DNA of 64,000 nucleotides from Streptomyces ferrugineus (GTDB lineage: Bacteria; Actinomycetota; Actinomycetes; Streptomycetales; Streptomycetaceae): contig NZ_CP063373.1 in NCBI RefSeq assembly GCF_015160855.1, forward strand, positions 3,906,001 to 3,970,000. The letters run 5' to 3'. The notes beneath the pieces are model-generated. The model was not told the DNA's origin, searched no databases, and saw only the letters and a program-made list of their open reading frames with translations. A program made the translations under genes and the position numbers. Below, piece after piece: positions 7,961 through 17,000 of this stretch; the first letter of the stretch is position 1, and each line of letters starts with the position of its first letter.

Positions 7961-9590
7961 CGGCCCCGTCGGGCAGTGTCCCGAACGCGTGCCCCCAGTC
8001 GCCGCCGAGGCGGGTCGCGCAGAAGGCGTCGGCGACCGCCGCGGGGCAGTGCCGGACCAGTAGGGAGGCCTGGAGGGCCAGGGCCATCTGCTCGACCAGG
8101 CGACGGGCGCCGGCCTCGGAACCGGCGGCGAGCATGCCCTTCAGCCGGGTGACCGCCGCGTCCAGCCGGGCGTCCGCGCCCCGCGCCGACGCCAGTTCGG
8201 TGAAGAGCGCCTCCGCCGTGCCCGGCTCCCTGCTCAACGCCCGCAGCACATCGAGGGCGTTGACGTTCCCCGAGCCCTCCCAGATCGACAGCAGCGGAGC
8301 CTCACGGTAGTGGCGGGGCATGCCCGACTCCTCGACATAGCCGTTGCCGCCCAGGCACTCCAGGGCCTCGGCGGTGAAGGCCGGACCCCGCTTGGTGACC
8401 CAGTACTTGCCGACCGCGGTGGCGATCCGGCGGAACGCCGCCTCGGCCCCGTCCGCGTCGGCTCCGCGCACCGTTCGGTCGGCGGCTCCGGCCAGCCGTA
8501 GCGTGAGCGTCGTGGCCGCCTCGGACTCCAGCGCCAGGTCGGCGAGGACGTTGCGCATCAGCGGCTGGTCGATCAGCCGGGCACCGAACGCGCTGCGGTG
8601 GCCGACATGGTGCCCCGCCTCCACGAGCGTCTTGCGCATCAGCGTCGCCGACGACATCACACAGTCCAGCCGGGTGCAGTTGACCATCTCGATGATCGTC
8701 TTGACGCCCCGCCCCTCGGGCCCGACCAGCCAGGCGACGGTCCCGTCGAACTCGGGCTCGGAGGACGCGTTGGAGCGGTTGCCCAGCTTGTCCTTCAGGC
8801 GCTGGATGCGGAAGGCGTTGCGGCCGCCGTCCGGCAGGACGCGCGGCACGAGGAAGCAGGACAGGCCACCCGGAGCCTGGGCCAGCACCAGGAAGACGTC
8901 GCACATGGGCGCCGACGTGAACCACTTGTGCCCGCGCAGCGTGTACACGCCGGGCTCGGCGGTCGGCCACGCCGTGGTGGTGTTCGTACGGACGTCGGAG
9001 CCGCCCTGCTTCTCGGTCATCCCCATGCCCGCGAGCAGGCCCCGCTTCTCGGTCGGCACCCGCAGCCCGGGATCGTACTCCCGGCTGGTCAGCAGGGGCT
9101 CGTACACCTTCGCGAGCTCCGGCTGGCGGCGCAGCACGGGGACGGCGGCGTACGTCATCGACGTCGGACAGCCGTGCCCCGCCTCGGTGTGCCCCCACAC
9201 CAGCCCGCCCGCCGTGCGGGCGACATGCGCGCCGGGCCGCTCGTCCGCCCAGGGCGCCGCCGCGAGGCCCTCGGCGACCGCGACCCCCATCAGGTGGTGC
9301 CAGCTCGGATGGAACTCGACCTCGTCGACGCGATGGCCGTACCGGTCGTGCGTCCGCAGCTCGGGCTCGTGGCGGTTGGCCTGCTCGCCCCACTCCTGCG
9401 CCTGAACGCTCCCGGCCCGCAGGCCGAGCCGCCGGACCTCCTCCTCGGCCCATCCGGCGCCTTCCCGGCGCAGCCCTTCGAGCAGCGCCGTGTCCTCCGA
9501 CGCGTCGTACGGCGTCAGAGGCGGGGGCTGGTTGGTGACGTCGTGCGTGGCGTACTGCCCGGACTGCTCCTGCGCGGGTATCGAGACCAT
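7917..9590 (-). CDS. acyl-CoA dehydrogenase family protein, AidB (DNA alkylation response) type
   Basis: A 557-residue protein, the length of AidB-like dehydrogenases and clearly longer than ordinary ~380-residue enzymes. Visible are TNQPPPLTPYD near the N-terminus (typical of AidB), GMGMTEKQGGSDVRTNTT (flavin-binding loop), KWFTSAPMCDVFLVLAQ, RIQRLKDKLGNRSNASSE, ECLGGNGYVEES, and PLLSIWEGSGNVNALDVLR near the catalytic-base region. E. coli AidB binds DNA and FAD with weak isovaleryl-CoA dehydrogenase activity; cellular substrate here is unknown. The start is uncertain: ATG at 9590 is used, but ATG at 9605 is equally possible and neither has a good ribosome binding site. It is divergent from a PaaX-type regulator with a palindrome between them. 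Its 3' end seeds the repeats at 7587. Confidence 0.85.
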   Translation of the reverse strand: MVSIPAQEQSGQYATHDVTNQPPPLTPYDASEDTALLEGLRREGAGWAEEEVRRLGLRAGSVQAQEWGEQANRHEPELRTHDRYGHRVDEVEFHPSWHHLMGVAVAEGLAAAPWADERPGAHVARTAGGLVWGHTEAGHGCPTSMTYAAVPVLRRQPELAKVYEPLLTSREYDPGLRVPTEKRGLLAGMGMTEKQGGSDVRTNTTTAWPTAEPGVYTLRGHKWFTSAPMCDVFLVLAQAPGGLSCFLVPRVLPDGGRNAFRIQRLKDKLGNRSNASSEPEFDGTVAWLVGPEGRGVKTIIEMVNCTRLDCVMSSATLMRKTLVEAGHHVGHRSAFGARLIDQPLMRNVLADLALESEAATTLTLRLAGAADRTVRGADADGAEAAFRRIATAVGKYWVTKRGPAFTAEALECLGGNGYVEESGMPRHYREAPLLSIWEGSGNVNALDVLRALSREPGTAEALFTELASARGADARLDAAVTRLKGMLAAGSEAGARRLVEQMALALQASLLVRHCPAAVADAFCATRLGGDWGHAFGTLPDGADVDGILGRALPDHG

Positions 9591-9600
9591 GCGCCCATGT

Positions 9601-9621
9601 TGCATCACCGCTGCGGTTGCA
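9601..9621. promoter_or_regulatory. inverted repeat in the AidB-like/paaX-like divergent promoter
   Basis: ACCGCTGCGGT (9607-9617) is a perfect 11-bp palindrome flanked by TGCA on both sides (9601-9604 and 9618-9621). It lies in the 74-bp gap between the two divergent genes, so it is a likely operator for the PaaX-type regulator. Assignment is inference from position. Confidence 0.4.
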
Positions 9622-9664
9622 GCAATCCTGTAATACGCCGGATCGGCACGTAAGGTACCTGGCC

Positions 9665-10423
9665 ATGCGCAACAACGCGGCACTGACGGCCGACGAGGTG
9701 GAGCTGCGCCCGCTGTCCGCCCGCTCGGTGGTCCTGAGTCTGCTGCTGGGGCTGCATCCGCCCGAGCTTCCGGTGAAGGACCTGGTGGGCGCGGTGGAGC
9801 CGTTCGGGATCGCGGGATCCACGCTGCGGGCCGCGCTCAGCCGGATGGTGGCGGCCGGCGACCTGCGCCGCGCGGACACGGTCCACCGGCTCAGCGACCG
9901 CCTCCTGGAACGACAGCGACGCCAGGACGACGCCGTCCACCCCGAGACCCGGCCCTGGGACGGCGACTGGGAGATGGTCGTCGTCACGGCGACGGGCCGG
10001 AGTGCCGCCGAGCGCGCGGAACTGCGCACCGAGCTGACCCGGCTGCGGCTCGCCGAACTCCGCGAGGGCGTCTGGCTGCGACCGGCCAACCTGCGCCGCG
10101 CCCTGCCGGACGGTCTGCGCGACGTGGCGCAGTGCTACACGGCCCGTCCCGACCGCCCAGCGCGGGAGCAGGCCGCGGACCTGTGGCCCCTGGACGCCTG
10201 GGCCGACACGGGGCGCGCCCTGCTGGCCCATGTCGCCGCCGCCCGCCGCCCGTCGGAACGCTTCACCGGCTTCGCGGCCGTCGTACGGCATCTGCTCGCC
10301 GACCCGGTGCTGCCGGCTCGACTCCTCCCGCCAGACTGGCCCGGCGAGCCGCTGCGCACCGCGTACGCGGACTACCGGCGGGAGCTGGTGGAGGACGTAC
10401 GCGCGCGGGGCCGTCAGGAATGA
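9665..10423 (+). CDS. PaaX family transcriptional regulator
   Basis: A 252-residue protein. Residues ~20-90 form the PaaX winged-helix domain (SLLLGLHPPELPVKDLVGAVEPFGIAGSTLRAALSRMVAAGDLR), followed by the PaaX central domain (DGDWEMVVVTATGRSAAER, LREGVWLRPANL) and C-terminal domain. PaaX proteins are repressors responding to acyl-CoA thioesters such as phenylacetyl-CoA. Being divergent from the acyl-CoA dehydrogenase suggests it controls that gene and itself. ATG at 9665 directly precedes the conserved start; upstream frame is open but not conserved. Confidence 0.85.
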   Translation: MRNNAALTADEVELRPLSARSVVLSLLLGLHPPELPVKDLVGAVEPFGIAGSTLRAALSRMVAAGDLRRADTVHRLSDRLLERQRRQDDAVHPETRPWDGDWEMVVVTATGRSAAERAELRTELTRLRLAELREGVWLRPANLRRALPDGLRDVAQCYTARPDRPAREQAADLWPLDAWADTGRALLAHVAAARRPSERFTGFAAVVRHLLADPVLPARLLPPDWPGEPLRTAYADYRRELVEDVRARGRQE

Positions 10424-10424
10424 C

Positions 10425-10491
10425 GGCGGCCTTCGGGAACGACGCGAGCGGCCGCACGAAGCGCCGTGCGGGGACGCTTCGGACGGCCGCC
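10425..10491. terminator. nested hairpin between convergent genes
   Basis: Outer arms GGCGGCC (10425) and GGCCGCC (to 10491) enclose an inner 7-bp stem CGAAGCG/CGCTTCG (10457-10463 with 10475-10481). The structure starts just after the PaaX-like stop and ends 35 bp before the pectate lyase stop, so it probably terminates both transcripts. Confidence 0.6.
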
Positions 10492-10525
10492 TTCACCGTG
10501 GGGGGCTACCGGAGGGCGCGGGCGA

Positions 10526-11308
10526 TCACCTGTAGGTGATGTCCGAGCTGGAGTACCGGCAGTTCGTGCTGTCCGGGCCCGTACCCACGGCGTCGTTGTT
10601 GTTGTACTTCTGGCAGGGGATGACCTTGCGGCTGGAGTCGTTCAGGATCGTGATGCCGCGCAGCGTCGCCACGTCGTCCCGGTTGACGTTGATGCCGACG
10701 AGGCGGGCCGTGGACCCCGTGCCGGTCACCTCGATGTTGCTGAGATTGACCTTGCGCGTGTGCTGTGTGGAGCAGTCGCCGCACGAGCGGTACAGCGTCT
10801 TGAACTCGCTGACCGCGAAGTTGGAGATGTTCACCGTGCCGGGCCCGTTGTGCTGGAAGACCTTGTCGGCCGCCTTCTTGGCGCCGCCGCCGGTGACGGT
10901 GTAGGTCGAGCCGCCGCGGAAGGTGGCGGCGTCCTCGCCGACGTCCTCCCACCACACGTTCTGCAGGGTGCAGTTGCCCTCGCAGTGGATGCCGTCGGCG
11001 CCGGGCGCGCCGATGATGACGTTCTTCAGCGTCGCGCCGGCCGCGAGCTTGAAGATCGGGTCCTGGCCCTCTTCCTGGCCGTCGCCGGCCAGGTCGCCGC
11101 TGCCGTAGTAGCGGACCATGCCGCCGTCCCGTACGCCGGACACGTCGATGGTGGAGCTCACCGGCTGGCTGCTGGTGGGCCTCGGCCACGTGGCGGCGCT
11201 CGCCGGCGGTGCTCCGACTGTCGTGATCATGACAGACGAGAGCCCGAGTGCGGCCAGGCCGCCGGTCAGTGCGCGCCGGCGGGCGCGGGGATTCGCTGGG
11301 GAAGTCAT
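10526..11308 (-). CDS. secreted pectate lyase, PL3 family
   Basis: A 260-residue protein with a signal peptide of Tat-like look (RARRRALTGGLAALGLSS... ending ASAAT, about 38 residues). The mature part is a short right-handed beta-helix of PL3 type with DGGMVRYYGSGDL, NVIIGAPGADGIHCEGNCTLQNVWWEDVGEDAATF, VFQHNGPGTVNISNF and VGINVNRDDVATL; the GIHC/WWEDVGEDA and QHNG motifs are characteristic. It cleaves polygalacturonan by Ca2+-dependent beta-elimination outside the cell. It follows the PL1 gene by 31 bp on the same strand with a GAAGAAGG ribosome binding site, so both lyases form an operon. Confidence 0.92.
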   Translation of the reverse strand: MTSPANPRARRRALTGGLAALGLSSVMITTVGAPPASAATWPRPTSSQPVSSTIDVSGVRDGGMVRYYGSGDLAGDGQEEGQDPIFKLAAGATLKNVIIGAPGADGIHCEGNCTLQNVWWEDVGEDAATFRGGSTYTVTGGGAKKAADKVFQHNGPGTVNISNFAVSEFKTLYRSCGDCSTQHTRKVNLSNIEVTGTGSTARLVGINVNRDDVATLRGITILNDSSRKVIPCQKYNNNDAVGTGPDSTNCRYSSSDITYR

Positions 11309-11339
11309 GTCCCGATGCCTTCTTCCGGTTGGGGGGTGG

Positions 11340-12320
11340 TCAGAGCTTTCCGGCGCCCGCGCCGGACGTCACCGAGGCGACGACGCCGGACGCGGGCTCC
11401 GCGGTGTAGCTGTAGGGCGGCGTGGTGAAGCTGCCGGACTGCGAGATCTCGGTCGCGGCTCCACCGAGATCGTTGCCGCGCAGATTGGCGTAGCCGTCCT
11501 CGTCGCTGCTGCGGTTGGTGGTGACGGCGAGCTTGGTGTCGCGGAAGACGTTGTTCTCCACGAGCATCTGGGCGCCCATGCGCGAGTGGCAGGCGGTGTC
11601 CGCGCCGGCCACGTAGTTGTTGTAGAAGTGCCCGGTGCCGAAGCGCAGGCTGGGGATGCGCGAGTAGACGTCGCTGAACTGGTTGTGGTGGTACGTCACC
11701 TTCAGGTGCCCGGTGTCCTCGCTCGCGTTGTTGTCGCTGTGGCCGACGAGCGAGCCCTTGAAATGGTCCTTGAAGGTGTTCCAGGACACCGTCACGTCGT
11801 CCGAGCCGTGATTGATGTCCAGCAGGCCGTCGTAGTAGTCCTTGTCGTGATCACGGTCGGCGGAGAAGGAGTTGTGGTCGATCCACACCTTCGTCGACGC
11901 CTGGACCGTGATGCCGTCGGCCGGCGCCACCGGCTTGCTGATGTTCAGGTTGCGTACGACGACGTTGGAGACGTTCTTCAGGCGCAGCCCGCCGCCGGTG
12001 AACCCGGACGACGAACCCACGCCCAGCACCGTGGTGTTGGAGCCGACGTCGACCTGACCGCTCAGCGGGATCAGTCCGCTCACCCGGACGACCTTGGCCG
12101 AACTGCCGGTCACCGCCGCCTTGAAGGCGTCCAGCGTGGAGACGGTGACCGCCGAGGCGCTGCCGCCGCCGGTGGTCCCCGCGCCGAAGCCGATCGGCGA
12201 GGTCTCGGCGGCCCCGGCCGGCTGCGGCAGGGCGAGGGCGACCGCGGTGGCGAGGGCGGCCGCGGCGGCTGCCACCGGCGCGGTTCTTTGCGGGCGTGCA
12301 TGTGGGGGGAGAGTTCGCAT
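11340..12320 (-). CDS. secreted pectate lyase, PL1 (PelB/PelC-like) family
   Basis: A 326-residue protein with a cleavable signal peptide (hydrophobic AAAAALATAVALALPQPAGAAE). The PL1 beta-helix is clear: WIDHNSFSADRDHDKDYYDGLLDI (Ca2+-binding Asp cluster), SDDVTVSWNTFKDHFKGSLVGHSD, and VTYHHNQFSDVYSRIPSLRFGTGHFYNN with the catalytic Arg of the R-x-P-x-x-R motif. It depolymerises pectate in concert with the PL3 enzyme encoded downstream. ATG at 12320 is chosen for the AAGGGA site 9 nt upstream; a longer in-frame start at 12362 would place a basic stretch before the signal peptide. Confidence 0.92.
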   Translation of the reverse strand: MRTLPPHARPQRTAPVAAAAAALATAVALALPQPAGAAETSPIGFGAGTTGGGSASAVTVSTLDAFKAAVTGSSAKVVRVSGLIPLSGQVDVGSNTTVLGVGSSSGFTGGGLRLKNVSNVVVRNLNISKPVAPADGITVQASTKVWIDHNSFSADRDHDKDYYDGLLDINHGSDDVTVSWNTFKDHFKGSLVGHSDNNASEDTGHLKVTYHHNQFSDVYSRIPSLRFGTGHFYNNYVAGADTACHSRMGAQMLVENNVFRDTKLAVTTNRSSDEDGYANLRGNDLGGAATEISQSGSFTTPPYSYTAEPASGVVASVTSGAGAGKL

Positions 12321-12639
12321 GCGGGTGCGTCCCTTCGAGAGGAGCGACACGATCATGTACATGAACTTTGTGCGTCATGTAGAACGCCGCGCGCGGGCAG
12401 TGTGGCCCTGTGGGGGTGCGATGATGCGGCTCGGTCACACTGCTGAACGGAACGTAGGGGGCAAGCGCTTTCTAGTCAACGCTTTGCGCAGAAGAATTCG
12501 GTCAGGCCTACTGGAGGCGAGGGCTCTCGGGGGTACTGGCCGTGGGAGCGCTTCCATGCTGAGCGTGTCCATGCCACGATGCCCTCTCGTCGCACTGCCC
12601 GCACCACGTCCACGAGCCGCGACCAGAAGGGACAAGGAC
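12321..12639. promoter_or_regulatory. divergent promoter region with a LacI-type palindrome
   Basis: This 319-bp gap separates the pectate lyase operon from the esterase gene. AAGCGCTT at 12463-12470 is a perfect 8-bp palindrome with the central CG of LacI/GalR-family operators, in GCAAGCGCTTTC. A second LacI-type site, the CebR-like box, is listed separately. No further gene is supported here. Confidence 0.45.
12543..12556. promoter_or_regulatory. CebR-like box (cellulose utilisation repressor site)
   Basis: TGGGAGCGCTTCCA matches 13 of 14 bases of the Streptomyces CebR consensus TGGGAGCGCTCCCA. It is 84 bp upstream of the GTG of an esterase that carries a CBM2 cellulose-binding module, which fits repression in the absence of cello-oligosaccharides. 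Match is seen; regulation is inferred from knowledge of CebR. Confidence 0.65.
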
Positions 12640-13953
12640 GTGCCCACCCCCCTCCGCACGACCGTGAGAAGACCGCTCCGGACGCTGTTGGCCGCCCTCC
12701 TGCCGCTGCTCGCGGCACTCCTCGCCGCCGCCCCCGCGGCCGCCGCCCGCACCGAGGCCGCCGACGCGGTCCCCACCGCGACGCTCACCGAGGTCACCGA
12801 CTTCGGCACCAACCCCAGCGATCTGCGGATGTACGTGTACGTGCCGGACAACGTGAGCGTCGACCCGGCGGTGCTGGTGGCCGTGCACTGGTGCACCGGC
12901 TCCGGCCCCGACATGTACAACGGCACCGAGTACGACACCCTCGCCGACCAGTACGGCTTCATCGTGCTGTACCCGTCCGTCACCCGCAGCAGCAAGTGCT
13001 TCGACGTCTCCTCGCCGCAGGCCCTGAAGCGGGGCGGCGGCAGCGATCCGGTCGGCATCAAGTCCATGATCGACTGGGTCACCGACACCTACGACGCCGA
13101 CCCCCGCCGGATCTACGCCACCGGCATCTCCTCCGGCGCGATGATGACCAACGTCCTGCTCGGCGACTACCCCGACGTGTTCGCCGCGGGCGCCGCATTC
13201 TCCGGCGTCCCCTTCGGCTGCTTCGCCACCACCGACGGCTCGGAGTGGAACAGCGCCTGCGCCCAGGGCACGGTCACCCGCACCGCGCAGCAGTGGGGCG
13301 ACATCGCCCGCGCCGCCTACCCCGGCTACACCGGGCCCCGGCCGCGCATGCAGCTCTGGCACGGCACCGAGGACGACGTCCTGCGCCACCCCAACCTAGG
13401 CGAGATGATCAAGCAGTGGACGAACGTCCAGGGCGTCGCCCAGACCCCGGCCGCCACCGACACACCCCAGACCGGCTGGACCCGCACCCGCTACGGCGGC
13501 ACCGGTGACCGGGCCCCCGTCGAGGCGATCAGCCTCCAGGGCGTCGGCCACAACCTGTACAGCTACGGCATGGCCGCCCGCGTCCTCACCTTCTTCGGCC
13601 TGGACAGCGGCGGCCCCGCCCCCCAGCCGCAGCCCGGCGCCTGCAAGGTGACCGCCACGACCAACGCCTGGAGCACGGGCCTGACCGCCTCCCTGACCAT
13701 CACCAACACCGGCACGACGCCGGTCAACGGCTGGCGGCTCGGCTTCACGCTGCCCGCCGGCCAGACCATCACCAACGGCTGGGGAGCCACGTACGCCCCG
13801 GCCTCCGGCGCGGTGACGGCGGCCAGCGCCTCGTACAACGCGGTGCTCGCGCCAGGTGCGAGCGTCAGCGTCGGCTACCAGGCGAACCACACCGGGAACG
13901 GCGCGGCGCCGGGCGCCTTCACGCTCAATGGGACGGCCTGCGCGGCCGGCTGA
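12640..13953 (+). CDS. secreted CE1/PHB-depolymerase-like esterase with C-terminal CBM2
   Basis: A 437-residue protein: signal peptide (residues ~1-40, LAALLPLLAALLAAAPAAAA), an alpha/beta-hydrolase domain of the esterase-PHB/acetylxylan-feruloyl esterase type (about 45-325), a short Pro linker (APQPQPG) and a family 2 carbohydrate-binding module (about 335-437) with CKVTATTNAWSTGLTASLTITNTG and the closing Cys in GTACAAG. The nucleophile elbow is ATGISSGAMM (Ser about 164) and the His is in GVGHNLYSYG. Such enzymes release acetyl or feruloyl groups from xylan. GTG is preceded by AGAAGGGACAAGG. The CebR-like box upstream and the adjacent pectate lyases place it in plant cell wall degradation. 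Confidence 0.85.
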   Translation: MPTPLRTTVRRPLRTLLAALLPLLAALLAAAPAAAARTEAADAVPTATLTEVTDFGTNPSDLRMYVYVPDNVSVDPAVLVAVHWCTGSGPDMYNGTEYDTLADQYGFIVLYPSVTRSSKCFDVSSPQALKRGGGSDPVGIKSMIDWVTDTYDADPRRIYATGISSGAMMTNVLLGDYPDVFAAGAAFSGVPFGCFATTDGSEWNSACAQGTVTRTAQQWGDIARAAYPGYTGPRPRMQLWHGTEDDVLRHPNLGEMIKQWTNVQGVAQTPAATDTPQTGWTRTRYGGTGDRAPVEAISLQGVGHNLYSYGMAARVLTFFGLDSGGPAPQPQPGACKVTATTNAWSTGLTASLTITNTGTTPVNGWRLGFTLPAGQTITNGWGATYAPASGAVTAASASYNAVLAPGASVSVGYQANHTGNGAAPGAFTLNGTACAAG

Positions 13954-14049
13954 TCGCCCCGGGCCGCGTACGGGCGGATGACATGCCGTTTTGCGGGAAC
14001 CCGGGCGCACAGCAGGAGATGTCTCCACACGACCGGCTGAGAGTGATCG

Positions 14050-17000
14050 ATGGTTCTCGGACTTCTCACCCCCGCCCTGACACATCCGGCGTCCGCCGCG
14101 GCCGATCTGCTCACGGCCGGGCCCAGGCTGCTGGCCAAAGGAGCCGCACCCGCGGTGGGAGCCGCCGCGGGTGCGGTGGCCGGCACCGCCCGGGCGGGGG
14201 TGCGAAGCGCCGACGCCGCGGTACGTGTGGTGCGCGTCGCCCGCAGCACACTGACCCCCGGCTCGCACCCCTGGCGATCCGGCGCCCGGGCCCACCTCGC
14301 GCTGCGCCCCGAGGAGCCGGAACGCGTACGGCGCGCGGGCGGGACGGAGCGCGCGGCACGCAAGGTCGCCGCGGCGCTGGCCGAGCGGCCCGACGTGGCC
14401 CTCGCCTACTGGGACGGCGGACTGCGCCGGCTCGTGGTGACCGCCGTCGAGGAGTCCGTCAGCGACCGGGTGCTGGACAGGGCCGCGCAGCTCGCCGCCC
14501 GGCACGGTCTGGCCCGGACCGACGACGCGGTGGAGGACATCGCGCACCCCGCCGACCCCGCCGGAGTGCGGGCCGCCGCGATCACGGTCGCCGCCGACGG
14601 GATCGGCATCGCGACCGCGCTCGCCGGATACGTCCTGCGCCTGCCCTCCTCGCCCCGGTCCGTGACCGCGCTGGTGACGCTGGCGCGGGAGAACCCGACC
14701 TTCCGCGGATGGCTGCGCGCGAGGATCGGCCGCCGCCGGATGGACATGGCGCTGGCCATCGCGAACGCCGCCGCCCACGGTGTCGGCCGCACCCCGACCT
14801 CCCTGGTGCTCGACGGCACGCTGCGCAGCCTCCAGCTCGCGGAGACGGTGGCGCGCGCGACGGCGTTCGACAGGGCCCACGACGAGTTCTGCGCGCCTGA
14901 GCGGTGCAGCGTGGCGGGGGAGGAGTTCCCCCGCCCGCCGCTGAGCACCTCACCGGCCCAGCAGTACGCCGCACACGCCGAGACCGGCAGCCTGGTGGGC
15001 GCGGCGGCCACCCTGCTGGTCAAGCACGACGGCACCGAGGCCGCGGAGGCGGTGCTCGCCGGATCCCCCAAGGCCGCGCGCTACGGGCCCGCCGCCTTCC
15101 ACGCCGTACTGAGCTCCGCACTGTCGCGCACCGGCGTCCTCGTACGGGACACCGAGCGGCTGCGACAGCTGGAGATGGCCGACACGGTCGTACTGCACCC
15201 CAGCGCGCTGCGCACCCCGGACGCCGGCGCGGACCCGTGGGCGGAGGCCGTGCTGGACGCGGCGCGGCGGGCGGGGCTGCGGGTGGTGATGGTGGACGAC
15301 CCGGCCCTGGCCGATTTCACGACCCTCGCGGACCAGGTGGTGCGCGAGGAGCGGTCGCTGAGCGACGTGGTGAACGAACTGCGCGGCGAGGACGGCGTCG
15401 TCGTCACGGTCGCCCGGCCCGGGCCGGGCGACGAGGACGTGTTCGCCGGGCTGCTCGCCGGCGACGTGGCCGTCGCCCTCACCGACCAGGACGGCGCCGT
15501 CCTGTGGGGAGCCGATGTGCTGGCCCCGCACGGACTGTCCGATGTGTGGCGGCTGCTGCGGGCGGTGCCGGCCGCGCGCGGCGTCGGCCGTAGGTCGCAG
15601 ACCCTGGCCCGGTCCGGCGCCGCCCTGTCCGGGCTCCTGGTGGCCATCGGCAAGTCCGCCCGGGGCCGCCGTACGCCGTGGCCCGGGCTGCGCCACACGC
15701 CGGTCGACGCCGGCGCCGCCTGGGCCCTGCTGGCCGGCACACGTGCGGCCGTCGGCGTGGCCCTGGCCCGCGCGCCCCACCCCCGGCCGCGCGTGGCCTG
15801 GCACGAACTGGAGCACACCGAGGTCCGCGACCGGCTGGAGCAGGTACCGGGCCCCGAGCCGACCCTGTCCGAGCAGCTCACCGACGGGGTGCGCAGGACG
15901 CTCCGGACGATGGGCCGCCGACGCCTGTTCACCCCGCTGAGCGGGCCACTGCGCCTTGGCCGCGCCGTGCGCAGCGAGCTCGACGACCCTCTCACCCCGG
16001 TGCTGGCCGTCGGCTCGGCCGCCGAGGCGATCCTCGGCTCGGTCCTGGACGCCCTGCTGGTCGTCGGCGCCCTCGACCTGAACGCGCTGCTCGGCGGCGT
16101 GCAGCGGATGCGGGCCGAGCGGGCGCTGTCCGGCCTGCTCGCCAAGCAGAAGCAGAAGGCGCGCGTGGCCACCGAGGACGACGAGGCCGAGCCGCACGTG
16201 GTGGACGCCACCAAGCTGCGGCCCGGCGACCTGATCGAGCTCCGGGTGGACGACGTCGTGCCCGCCGACGCCCGCCTGGTGTGGGAGGACGGCCTGGAGG
16301 TCGACGAGTCCGCGCTGACCGGCGAGTCCCTGCCGGCCGACAAGGCCATCGACCCGACGCCGGACGCCGCCGTGCCGGACCGGCGCTGCATGGTGTTCGA
16401 GGGGACGACCGTGGTGGCCGGGAACGCCCGGGCCGTCGTCGTGGACACCGGCAAGCGCACGGAGGCCGCCCGGGCCGTGGCCCTCGCCGCCCGCAGGCCG
16501 CCGTCCGCCGGAGTCCAGGCCAGGCTCCGGGAACTCACCGACAAGGCCCTGCCGTTGACCCTCGCGGGCGGCGCCGGGGTGACCGCCCTGTCGCTGCTGC
16601 GCGGCACACCGATCCGCCGGGCCGTCAGCGGCGGGGTGGCGGTGGCCGTGGCCGCGGTCCCGGAAGGACTGCCGCTGGTCGCGACCGTGGCGCAACTGGC
16701 CGCCGCCCGCCGGCTCAGCCGCCGCGGCGTCCTGGTCCGGGCCCCGCGCACCCTCGAGGCGCTCGGCCGCACCGACACCATCTGCTTCGACAAGACCGGC
16801 ACGCTCACCGAGAACCGGCTGCGCCTGGTGCGCGTCACCGACGCCGACGGCACGGTCCGCAAGCCGGACGAGAAGGGCGCCGACGCCACGCTGCGGGTCG
16901 CGGCCCGAGCCTGCCCCCGGCTTAACGGCGGCTCGGACCGGCCGGTGCACGCCACCGACGAGGCCGTCCTGGACGCGGCCGACCCCGACCCCGAGTGGAC

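Noticed and set aside
7529..8152. Several overlapping frames (about 70-150 codons) repeating the same peptide
   Set aside because: They are translations of the 163-bp DNA repeats, antisense to the AidB-like gene end.
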